Origin: Branchiostoma floridae
Lineage: Eukaryota > Chordata > Leptocardii > Amphioxiformes > Branchiostomatidae
NCBI RefSeq assembly: GCF_000003815.2
Contig: NC_049990.1
Location: 5,102,626-5,166,625 of the forward strand
DNA length: 64,000 bases
Direction of reading: 5' to 3'
A model generated the notes under the pieces. It ran no database searches. It had not been told where the DNA came from and saw nothing but the letters and a program-made list of their open reading frames with translations. Below are positions 47,601 through 57,500 of this stretch, piece by piece (within the stretch, counting starts at the first letter, position 1; every line of letters starts with the position of its first letter). Both the position numbers and the translations under genes were made by a program.

Positions 47601-49240
47601 GTAGGTGCAGGATCTGCTGGTTTTGTCGGTGCAGGTTCCGCTGGCGTTGTCGGTGCAGGTTCTGCTGGCGTTGTAGGTGCAGGATCTGCTGGCTTTGTAG
47701 GTGCTGGTTCCTCCGTTGGCTTCATAGGTGCAGGCTTGTCTGCTGGCTTTGTAGGTATAGGTTTTGTTGGCTCCGTAGCTGTAGGCTTTTCTGCGGGGGT
47801 TGTCGGTGCAGGACTTTCTGCGGGTTCAGTTGGTGCAGGATTGTCTGTAGGTTCAGTTGGTGCAGGCTTGTCTGTTGGTGCAGTTGGTGCAGGCTTGTCT
47901 GCGGGTGCAGTTGGTTCAGTTGGTGCAGGCTTGTCTGTTGGTGCAGGCTTGTCTGTTGGCGCAGTTGGTTCAGTTGGTGCAGGTTTGTCTGTGGGTGCAG
48001 TTGGTGCAGGCTTGTCTGTGGGTGAAGTTGGTTCAGTTGGTGCAGGCCTGTCTGTTGGTGCAGACTTGTCTGTTGGCGCAGTTGGTTCAGTTGGTGCAGG
48101 TTTGTCTGTGGGTGCAGTTGGTGCAGGCTTGTCTGTGGGTGAAGTTGGTTCAGTTGGTGCAGGCCTGTCTGTTGGTGCAGGCTTGTCTGTTGGCGCAGGC
48201 TTATCTGTTGGCGCAATTGGTTCAGTTGGTTCAGTTGGTGCAGGCTTGTCTGTTGGCGAAATTGGTTCAGTTGGTGCAGACTTGTCTGTTGGTGCAGTTG
48301 GTGCAGGCTTGTCTGTTGGTGCAGTTGATGCAGGCCTGTCTGTGGGTGCAGCTGGCGCAGGTTTGTCTGTTGGCGCAGTTGGTGCAGGCTTGTCTGCGGG
48401 TGCAGTTGGCGCAGGCTTGTCTGTTGGTGCAGTTGGTGCAGGCTTGTCTGTTGGTGCAGTTGGTGCAGGCTTGTCCGCAGGTGCAGTTGGTGCAGGCTTG
48501 TCTGCGGGTTCAGCTGGTGCAGGCTTGTCTGCGGGTTCAGCTGGTGCAGGCTTGTCTGTTGGTGCAGTTGGTGCAGGCTTGTCCGCAGGTGCAGTTGGTG
48601 CAGGCTTGTCTGCGGGTGCAGTCGGGGCAGGCTTGTCTGTTGGTGCAGTTGGTACAGGCTTGTCTGTGGGTGCAGTTGGTGCAGGCTTGTCTGCGGGTGA
48701 CGTTGGTGTAGGCTTGTCTGTTGGTGCAGTGGGCGCAGGTTCCTCTGTTGGCTTCGTGGGTGCAGGTTCTTCTCCTGGTTTGGCTGGCGTAGGCTCATTG
48801 TCTCCCGTAGGTTCTGAGGGAGTCGGTGCTTTTTCTGGAGAAGATTGAGTAGGGTCGTCAGAAGGTTTAGATGTCGGGGCAGGCTCCCCATTTGGCTTGC
48901 TTTCAGGACCATTCAAGGCGGGTTCTGTATCAGGTTTCGGGACTGACTGGAGAAGGGTCTTGCCGATATCGCTGATTTTATCCAGATCCATTGCTTCCGC
49001 CTTCTTCAGAGAATTTTCTAGTTCTTTAAGTCTCTTCTTCAGGTACTCTGTTTGGCTCTCAAGAGCTTTCTTGGTTTCTACGAGCTTCTCTAGCTTTGTG
49101 TTGACGTCAGAGTCCCCAGGTACCTCGTCCTCAAGCTTGGTGTGGAGTTCGTTATAGGCAAACAGAAGATCGTCGTGATCCTCTTCCAACTCTTTGAGCC
49201 GATCTACTTGTTCGTTTAGCCGGTCGAGCAGATTCGGCAT
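35652..49240 (-). CDS. LIM gene A: giant PEVK-like repeat protein with PINCH-like LIM domain
   Basis: Exons: complement(35652-36297, 36590-36668 or 36736-36814, 37266-37314, 38473-38609, 39019-39095, 39812-39931, 40527-40841, 42396-43078, 43463-43573, 44080-44169, 44642-49240). Phases agree throughout; 2301 aa. The start ATG at 49240 has an in-frame TGA four codons upstream. Residues 1-100 are a Leu-heptad coiled coil (LNEQVDRLKELEEDHDDLLF). About 170-1450 are Pro/Thr/Ala/Lys/Glu repeats. Exon 6 has an isolated half-LIM (CFVC...CHKTC). Residues 2050-2102 form a full LIM with ligands C2050, C2053, C2071, H2074, C2077, C2080, C2099, C2102. The tail is PGSPGR repeats, basic. The LIM most resembles LIM5 of PINCH (CYVCHQVIEGK, PVCRKC). 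A cytoskeletal or adhesion role is inferred. Not an identified orthologue of any vertebrate gene. Confidence 0.88.
36590..36668 (-). other. LIM gene A alternative exon 10b
   Basis: 79-nt exon encoding AIRVFDHHVCEDHFECYMC then YIKFTP. Acceptor CACATAG, donor GTGAGT. It supplies LIM ligands C3, H4, C5 and C6 at the same spacing as 10a. Using both exons would shift the frame. Confidence 0.88.
36736..36814 (-). other. LIM gene A alternative exon 10a
   Basis: 79-nt exon encoding AIRVFDNYVCEEHFCCQIC then KRKFDK. Acceptor AATCCAG, donor GTGAGT. Same phase at both ends as 10b. It has one extra cysteine next to ligand C5 and a more basic zinc-finger tip. The intron separating it from 10b is 67 nt. 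Confidence 0.88.
37450..38450. repeat. ~100-bp minisatellite in LIM gene A intron, with LINE-tail interruption
   Basis: Eight units of about 101 bp share TTCAACGTACAATGTTGCGA, TCATTATGACTTTGTAATTG and a CT-rich half. Units begin near 37456, 37568, 37671, 37773, 37872, 37972, 38077 and 38352. The gap before the last unit holds a foreign segment ending AATAAACTTCATTGTCATTG, a LINE-like 3' tail. The array runs up to the exon 8 donor. Confidence 0.85.
39458..39499 (-). pseudogene. Partial copy of the LIM gene A exon 6 donor end
   Basis: 42 bp matching 39801-39842, the 3' end of exon 6 with its donor, at about five differences. It lies on the far side of an insert made of a dispersed repeat and a LINE tail. 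It may be a long, old target duplication or a small exon duplication. It cannot act as an exon because it has no acceptor. Confidence 0.7.
39503..39795 (+). mobile_element. Dispersed repeat plus LINE 3' coding tail
   Basis: 39503-39612 is a third copy of the repeat at 32742-33036. It is followed by a plus-strand reading frame (RQRKRWEDNIKECTGPSLAE, then AEDRDRWRRIVDDV) ending in TGA at about 39778. This is the C-terminal end of a LINE reverse transcriptase. A short GTGAG-rich tail follows. It is a 5'-truncated insertion in an intron of LIM gene A. Confidence 0.75.
44391..44564. mobile_element. Tigger/pogo-like MITE in LIM gene A intron
   Basis: Starts CAGTAGAAACTATTTAATTG and ends with the inverse (GCGCAATTAAACGGCTTTTT, then ACTG). 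TA lies outside both ends (44389-44390 and 44565-44566). The internal part repeats TTGCACGAAAT on both strands. The CAGT start and TA target are typical of Tigger/pogo elements. Confidence 0.83.
44900..48730 (-). repeat. Coding minisatellite of LIM gene A exon 1
   Basis: Three repeat dialects follow each other in the protein. Residues about 170-465 (DNA 47850-48730) use a 9-residue, 27-nt unit DKPAPTAPT. Residues about 490-1095 (45960-47760) use 7-8-residue units such as APTKPAE and VPTKPAD. Residues about 1095-1450 use Lys/Glu-rich units such as KPKEEPAPA. The opposite strand is also open over long stretches, purely as a result of the codon pattern. Confidence 0.9.
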
Positions 49241-49472
49241 CGGTACTATTCAGAGGCTGACAAACGCTGGAGGGCTGAAAACACGGACAGGAATTTAATC
49301 GAAGAAGAATCGAAAACACCCAGTCATTGAATGAAATATTACACGTTATACGTTTATCATCTGGGTCAGCCAACATGCATGCAAGTGTTGTGATGATCGT
49401 TTTTCACATTTAAGTATAATGTAGTAATAGAACATAAGAAGGAAATGATAGAATGGTTACTGCTTATACAAG
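49241..49472. other. 5' leader of LIM gene A
   Basis: An acceptor (CCGTGTTTTCAG) about 35 bp before the start codon implies an upstream non-coding exon. A possible donor for it is GAC|GTAAGT near 50645. No other element was seen. Confidence 0.45.
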
Positions 49473-49930
49473 GTGGTGTCAGATGACCTAGTTTCACATA
49501 GAAGCCGAACTGAGTGGGCGTACGTGCAGAATAGTCTACGGGTGCGTCCTCTAGAACAAAGAGTTTGTCAATTTTATTTGTGCGCCTTAAACTTGGTGGA
49601 AGATGAAGCACACTTCGTCGCTGACTGGACTAAGTATGTTAACGATAGCAACACTCTATTCAGTTATATAGAAGGTACATTTCCTCAATTTAGACATATG
49701 AGTAGCACTGACAAATTCATATTCCTCATGCGTCTTGATAAACCGACTATTACTAAATCAATATACAGTCCTACAATTTCACCATCACCAAGAAACGAGG
49801 AGAAGCCGAACTTCTGTTAGACAAGATCTGTGACATCTTAATATACATGTTTTTTCTTTGTTGTGAGCTGTACGCAGCTCGGTTGGGCAAAAATGTGCAA
49901 TAAAGGCCTTCATTAGTTCATTCAGTTGTC
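49473..49930 (+). mobile_element. LINE 3' end fragment
   Basis: Reads as the C-terminal part of a LINE RT: a decayed zinc-knuckle region (CQFYLCALNLVEDEAHFVAD) and HMSSTDKFIFLMRLDKPTI, then a 3' tail GTTGGGCAAAAATGTGCAAT AAAGGCCTTCATT ending in ATTC-type repeats. 5' truncated and degenerate. Confidence 0.75.
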
Positions 49931-52619
49931 ATTACGCGCTCAGCCACAGGACTGACGTTTGTTGTTATTCTTCTGACAGTCCCTCGGCCTTGAAACAGTA
50001 CATCGTAAATGGCAACATAAATAACTTGCACTGCGATCAGGCCTTAGGCGTATCAGAAATTGAACTAGAAAAAGACACTTGTTTGTTTTATACTATGAAC
50101 TCACGAAACACTTTGCAGAGCAAACGCGGCTAAGGATTGCAAAGACGCGTGAAATCCTTTATACAATACTGTAGATGATCCTTTATCGAATCCCTGTCTT
50201 ATTGGGATCCTATGTAAGTACTACTTGGCACTGGTTTAGAAATGCAAACAAATAATGGTCTTCTTCTAATGTATTAAAAAAAAAGATACGATCGTTTGGA
50301 CATACTGTAGATGATTATCGAAATAGCCTTGACATAACAAGACGTTTTATATACGGTGTAAGATTCAACAACAGCAACAATGATTTGCCTAACGCAACTG
50401 TGTTCACAGCCGTTTAGTCGTCCATTTATGGTGTACGAAAACATTAAATAATGCAAGCAACGTCACGCACATGGCTATATGTTTACCCTAATTCTCTGCC
50501 TTACTAACCCAATATTAGATTCTACTAGAGTTAGATTCTGTATTCACCGAGCCTGGCGAAACCAAACTTTGGAATAGAATAGGGTTGCTTTCTTCTGAGA
50601 TAAAGTCATACTTGAAATTGGATAACAATGAATAGAAGTTCGTACTTACGTCTCACCCCAAACATTGTCAGCCCAATATTAACGCGAAATGCCGTACAAC
50701 GCAATGGGGTGAAAGTTCGGGGGTTACAAAATGGAGGAAAGACCGGTTAGCCTACCATTTAACCTGGGTGTTTTAAATCATCCCCGTCAGATTCCCCCAG
50801 GGTCACTTAGATAATGTTTTATTTTCAACATGTATACACAGTCCTCTTGGGGTAGAATATAGCGTATCGCTTTTGACAATCGCAGTGTTATTGTATATGG
50901 TGATATTTGGGCATCCCACAAAGCTCAGAATGCAGTTGTTGTTTTTATTTTCAACACTACTATGTCATATGGTCCACGCTTGACAGCTTCAATGCAAATT
51001 GGTCAGCCCAGTAGCCAGAGCGGCGCTGGTTTGCGTTCCGCCTCGCTTCTAGTTCTTCAGGCGATTTACAGTACGCTTTGTTGCGCCTTTTAAAAGGTTT
51101 TAATTTGTCGTAGGCGTTCCTTTGATGATACTTTTGTTTACAGAGACATCGTAGGGCCATCTGTCGTTAAAAGAACGGCTTGGTTTGCGGTATTGTCCTG
51201 CTATGTTAAATTCTGCTTCTCCTAGATGTATATTTGTACAACAGCAGTCGGTGAAAGTGATTCTCAACAAGATCCCAAGTTTCGTAACCTTCAAAGCGCA
51301 GTGAAGAAAGAATATCTATCAGATGCGATCATTAAGTGTGTTTACCGCACGGATTGATTGACAAGATGACAGAAGGATTGCGGCATAGCATATTTTGCAT
51401 TCCACGTTTTGACAGTTGCAATTTCTTGGAAGAACATTAGGAGTAGCATATCTGAAAAAACTGAAAAAAGGTTGCGATACATACCAACTTTTGTAGAGCT
51501 TGTAGTGCAGCATTCGCAGCGACCCAGAGTTATGGGCGTAGACTGAGGAGAGACTTGTAAGGTTTCCAAGTGTTCAAGTCAGCGACTTCGTATAAAAGAA
51601 CTCACCAACAGTCACGTATCGTTCGTCGCATTCGTTGCACCTCACGCCTCTCACTATTGTATATCGCCATTCACTTTCTCTTTTTTACCTTACACTGATC
51701 ATGGACTATTGTATGCCTCCATTCACAGGTACTCTGTATACGTAATTATAACCTGCGGGCACTTAAGACTTTCCCGCCTTTTTTAGTCCCCAGTGGCCAC
51801 ATCTATCTGGCAAAGATCTGAGTCACATGGAGAAACGTGTGACACCATTGTTCGTTAAGGAGGGTGTTAAATCTCAAGGGACAACAAAGTGAAGACATTA
51901 TTGCTGATTATTGCGCTGCCTTTTAACTCATCAACGTGTGTCAACGAGTGTTATTTTCCAATGTCTTACTAGAATCTAGTTTACACACAAAAGAACGTAT
52001 CGAAAATGTGAAAGTTGTCTATCTTTTGTTTTGACAGGTTCATTAATCTCAATTTCGTAGTGTAACGATGATATCAATACCTTGAAACAAAGAAATGGTC
52101 CTAATTTGATAATCTTTTACAATATACATAAAAGTATACCTGAGGTACACTCAGGTATAATGTATGGAACCCCTGCAACGCTGATGCGCTATATAAGGCA
52201 TTTCCTAACACAAAATAACGTACCAAAAATGTGAAATTGTCTATGTTGTGTTTTGACAGGGCCATCAATCTTAATTTCGTTGTTTAATAAGGGCATCAAT
52301 AGTAGAGAACACATAAAACGTTATGGTAAATGTATAATGTTTGAAATGTACAATATTTGAAATCCCCGAATACGCATCGTGCCTCTTGAAAAATAGTTTA
52401 GGAACACGAGCGTAAAATTTTGCCTTTAATGGGTTATTTGATACTAACCTGCAGTACTTAAGAGTAAGAGCCTAGAGGGATGGAATATTTGACATATGGG
52501 GGACGCGGGAAGAAGACAACCCTCTGTCCTTCCCTGTCAATCACAAAATATACGGCCGCCATTATGTAAAACTCCCGCCATTTTCGCGAGGCGACCTTGT
52601 ACTAATGAGTGATGCGGTC
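49931..52619. other. Intergenic between LIM genes A and B
   Basis: No domain recognised. The 66-codon ORF at 50960-51160 (-) is Arg/Lys-rich and could be part of an exon, but no splice partner was found. Confidence 0.4.
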
Positions 52620-52790
52620 TTTATATATAACAAGAAGCGAGAAGAGGCCGAACTCCTGTGTTAGACTTAAGATCTGTGATACTTTTTTTGTCTTTATCTT
52701 TGTGGTGACATGTACTTAACCTGGCTGGGCAAAAATGTACAATTAAGGTCTTCATTCATTCATTTATTCATTCATTCATTTATAACTGCC
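52620..52790 (+). mobile_element. LINE 3' tail with (ATTC)n
   Basis: AAGAAGCGAGAAGAGGCCGA, ATCTGTGATACT and CTGGGCAAAAATGTACAATT AAGGTCTTCATTC lead into tandem ATTC/ATTT units. Same family as 49473-49930 and 33795-33925. Confidence 0.75.
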
Positions 52791-54500
52791 ACCATTATGG
52801 AGTGGCGACCTTGTCCGAATGAGTGATGCCAACTGACCGTGCGGTAACAACCAATCATTCATGCTAAAAGTTGTCGGGCTGTTTTACGGAAACAGCTGCA
52901 TCTTTGTAATTGCATGCTTTGACCATGGGAAACACAATCTTACGGCATAAGCTCTGGTTTGATTGTTGTCTGACACATGTAGCTGTCATGTAGTTATTTG
53001 TCCTTTGTTCTCGACAATAAAGTATAAAGTTTGCATGTGGTGATTTTTTGTATCTTTCTTTTGCATGGCGTTCTTAGATTCCTTTGCGTAGTGTTAACCA
53101 AATGGTGTTTAAGAGATACTACAATTGTAAACTTTGCATTTTTGCATCAAATATGAGTTGCTATTCACTCTATGCACTTCGTCCTCGCCAATAAAATATA
53201 AGGCTAGCCTACTGGTCATTTGTTGGATTTTCCTTTTCTATAGGTTTTATAAATCTATATAATATTGTGTAGTGATCGACTGCATGTTACTGCTACAGTG
53301 CCGCTACATTGTAAAGTTGAACATACTTCTATTACAATTGGGTGAGGCTATATTTAAATCAATTTTGAACTGCCATTCACATTATCTATCACCAACAAAA
53401 CTGACATAAAGAATATACTGTTTGATGGCCATCTTTTGATATTCATTCATTCATTCATTCAGTAAAAGTGATTCGAACGACACGGAGTCGGCAAGATTGA
53501 CATTTCCAAATATTATTTTCGTTTAATATCCAAATTGTTGCAACAATAACAAAGGAAGTGTGTATTTTACAATACATTGTTGCCTCGTGCTATGACATCA
53601 TTTATCATGCTCCTATATAGCGTCAGCTGCCTAGGGACATTGTCTTTTAGAATTGCATGAGAAAGGTGCTTGACAACTGGCCAACATTGATTGATTTTTG
53701 TGTTTATCAATTTTCCAATACTTATCCTGTTACGCATACATACTTCTAACAGTTTCATAAACATAACACAGCGTACGATGTTAGTATTCCAAATATGTTC
53801 AAATAATCAAATGTTCAATAATAACATGTTAAAATAATGTTGGAAATAAATAATTATACACTTATAAACTTATATCACGATAGTCATGTCCTATTTACAA
53901 AAACACTAGCTTTAGAACTTAAAATCCATCCTTTTTGTTAGTATTGCGGTTTACTTGATTAGCATAAGCATTAATGTACTGGAAGCATCAATTAAGTCTT
54001 AAATACAATTGTTATGGCAATCTGTGCAAATACAAATGTGTTAGGCTGGAATATACGTTTCAATGTTTGTTAGAAATCCAAAATAAGGTATAACATGGAA
54101 GCTTATCTGTGTTGGTAGTAAATTATAGTACCATATGCATGCTGAACTTTCTTCCAACACTAAGGATCAAACTTTCAACGACCACTGCTCCCCATGCTTT
54201 CGGGATCAATAATGACCAATCACTTCAGAACGTAAACGCGATAGAGTTACAGACACGTGATCTTATCAACACATGATCTTACACATACGTGACGTCAGCG
54301 ATTGGTCAAACGTTACAACGGAATATTTTTGTTGTCATTTACAATTGTGTCAACATGGTTAACTTTTTTCATCAAACGCAAAATACGAAGTACAAACTGT
54401 ACATACACAGTGTCGCCGTGTTCAAGCTAAGAGATTAATAATGATATGCTGTTGTTAACTTGTTGTTAGCCATAGTCTGGAAGATGCACATATTATGATT
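52791..54500. other. Downstream region of LIM gene B
   Basis: AT-rich; a short (ATTC)n tract at 53443-53461. Presumably contains the gene B 3' UTR at its right end. No exon seen. Confidence 0.5.
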
Positions 54501-57500
54501 TTATACTGTTATCTTGTCAGTGTTAGGTGACCGCGGACTCCGTACCATGTCCCTTATGGCATCGACGATGGTTCTCTTCTTCCTGGTTTGGAGCAGGGAT
54601 GCCGGGACCTTGTCTTTACAGTGTTTACAGACGGGACGGCCGTCACAAGCGTAGAACTTGTCACTGAAGTAACAGGTAAAAAGAAATACACAATCGTATT
54701 GATAAAAAAGAATAGGACTTATTGTTCATACAACTTTGATATCTTTATTGAGACACGACAAAAGTACAGCGACTTTCGTAAGGTTTTGTATAACAGCTAC
54801 ATACAGTACAATTTAACATACATATATAGATATCTAAAGGTATGAATGAATCAACATATATTTGGCCCAATGTACATATATTTTCCCGATTATTTGTTGA
54901 CCATATAGGTATATTTTGGTTGAGAATAGGTACAGAAATCAAGCATGTGGATTCGACCTTTTTCTCCCAATTTGATATGATCAGATGTAACATCATATAT
55001 GTTTCGTTATGGGGTGCTTATCTAAATTCACATGGATTTGTCAGTATTGCTGAAATGTATCAATTGATATACATGTTCTCTTTGAAAAAAAAATCTTTGA
55101 CTCTTTGAAAACAACCATACAGCACATATTCATATATTATATCGGACATCCTCTAGCCAAGGCTTGCTTAATCTCAATGGCATAGGTGTTGACTTATTCT
55201 GCCACGCATACACGATTCGTAAAGCTAAAGGGGTAGTTGTAACACTAAAGCAAATTGGAAAGTTGTTCTGGGAAGAACACGTAATATGTACTTACTCCAG
55301 TTTGATGTTCTGGCTGCACATCGCACAGCTGAAATGCTGTCTGCACCATGTTTTGTTCATCGCGCAGATTACTGGAATGAAAACACGTAGAAAATCGTTG
55401 AACTCATGTCATACAGGGCATTGGACTTGATACATCTGAGTCGATTTGATTATCATTTCTGAATATTGAAGAGATATTATAGGTTATAATTTTTGCTTAC
55501 TTTCATCCGTTATGGGCTGGTCACAGGCGTAGCAGAAGTCACTGAATAACTGCAAAATCAATTCATAACAAAAGTCAATCATGGACCATGTATAGATATG
55601 TTCGTAAGTTGCTTTGTGTGTATTGCACATACTGTAAACCACCTCATTGAGTATCGCGCTAAACCTGTACAAGCTGTATATCCATACAGATCTATCAAGC
55701 TGCTCTGACAACTTAATTGACATCGGGTAGTCGGATCAATTCACAAGTCTTATTTGGAAGTCGCGGATACCAACATTAAGTACTGACTAAAGGAATGAAC
55801 AGACAGACAAACCTCATGGAAGTGCTGTTCACAGTAGGCTTTCCCGCCGTGCTCGTAGTGTGGAAGTCCAACTGCTTTGAAGGGTATGCCGCATCTTGCA
55901 CATCGGAAGTGCTAAAACAAATGTGTCATTGCAACTTATTCAGCTCGACAGAGCAAATTATATATAAACATTAACTCTAAGGATTTAGGTACGGATCGTA
56001 TGAAAGAAATTTACTATATTATTACAAAGCTAATGTCCATATGGCAAACAGGGCAACGTCTCAGTTTAGCCCCTGACCCCTGACCACACAGTGACCACAC
56101 AGTTATACACAACTCCAGTCAAGCACTGCTGTCGAAAGTTTTATTTTTATTTATTTTGACCAATACTCAATGTCGAGGATTTGATTCAGACTGTAAACCA
56201 AGCCCCTTTGACCGCTCTGCCATCCTGACATCGTTTAACACTATCATTGATAGAGCATTACGTCACATGTATTGGCATATGGGGTATCTTATCCTAATGT
56301 CATCTAAAGCAAGTGATCTCTGTTATCCAGTACATCCAACAATGGATGCTGTCCGGTACCTACCTCTGCATGCCAGTAACGCCCCAGCGCAACAATCATC
56401 ATTCCAGTGATCTCCTCCCTTAGAAAAAAATGTTCAAGGATGGAGATGTTAAAAAGGTACCTGAAATAAGCTTTCATCTATCTCGTGGAGAAATAACAAA
56501 ATAGAGTTTCAGGGAAGGAAGCAAACAATCCGTGTATTGACTACTGACATTGGTGTGGTTACTGTAAACTCGAAGTGCAACGCTACACGTACGTTTATCA
56601 AATGTCAAATGTAAGCTACACTGCTGAAGGTCTTACCCGCAGACCCAGCATGTGTTCAAGATCTGATCATCCTCTTTTGGAGGCTTCCTAGAGGTTTCAT
56701 CAGGTTTGTCTTCAATGTCGGGCTTTGGAGACCTACAAAGGAGTAAAAGCCATATAATGCACATGTATATAGTTTCATTGCGTTGTCAAGTCAATATAAA
56801 CATCATAATAAGAGCATCAGTGATCTAAAATGTTCATTTAGACCTACCTATCTTCGTCTGGTGCCTGTATGGGTTCTTCTGTAATAAAGTAAAACAATTT
56901 TAATGTCAGATAAAAAAAAAACATCTTAAGAAAATCGGTCGATTGGTAAAGCAGATTCTAACAGTAAAGAAATGGAGACCGAAATCAAATTGGAACAGCA
57001 ATATAAGTTTGCACAGTTTACTCACCCTTATTGTTCTCTTTGTCTTTTCTGAGAGGGAAACAGAAAGTTTCATGTATTCTTGTTGTATCAGAATAACATG
57101 TAAGGCACTACTGATCATGACATGCTGTATATTTAAGCACACAAGTGTCTCAAGCGATTTAGAAAGCAATGTATGTAAACGTACAAGCAAAAAAAATTAT
57201 TTGATTAAACATTGGTAACTGTTTAAAAGTAAATATTTGAGAGACATAATTGAAGAGACTAATTATATACACTTGTCACTTCACAAAAGAAATCAGTGAG
57301 CACTTACGACATGCACGCCTGGTGCAAGATGAGTCCGTTGAAGTTCACAACGACATCAGAATCCTTTAGAACTTTACGACACTTCACACATGTTTCCTCC
57401 AAGGGCTTTATTTTCTCCCATATCGGTACATCATCATTGTCCTCTTTATCGGACGGTTCCTCCAGGTCTCTAGGTAGGGGGCAAAGTAAGGAAAGAAACA

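Noticed and set aside
44900-48730. CRISPR-like regular repeats of 27 nt
   Set aside because: The repeats are contiguous, lack unique spacers and are in frame within a coding exon of a eukaryotic gene.
45810-48848. Long plus-strand ORFs (374, 370 and 284 codons) rich in Gly/Ser/Val
   Set aside because: They are mirror frames of the repeat exon of LIM gene A; the codon bias of the sense repeats removes stops on the other strand.
50960-51160. Minus-strand 66-codon Arg/Lys-rich ORF between the LIM genes
   Set aside because: No supported acceptor or donor; could not be linked to either LIM gene.
49240-54501. LIM genes A and B as one gene
   Set aside because: Gene B ends in a stop after its last LIM domain, and gene A has its own ATG with an upstream in-frame stop and a 5-kb spacer.
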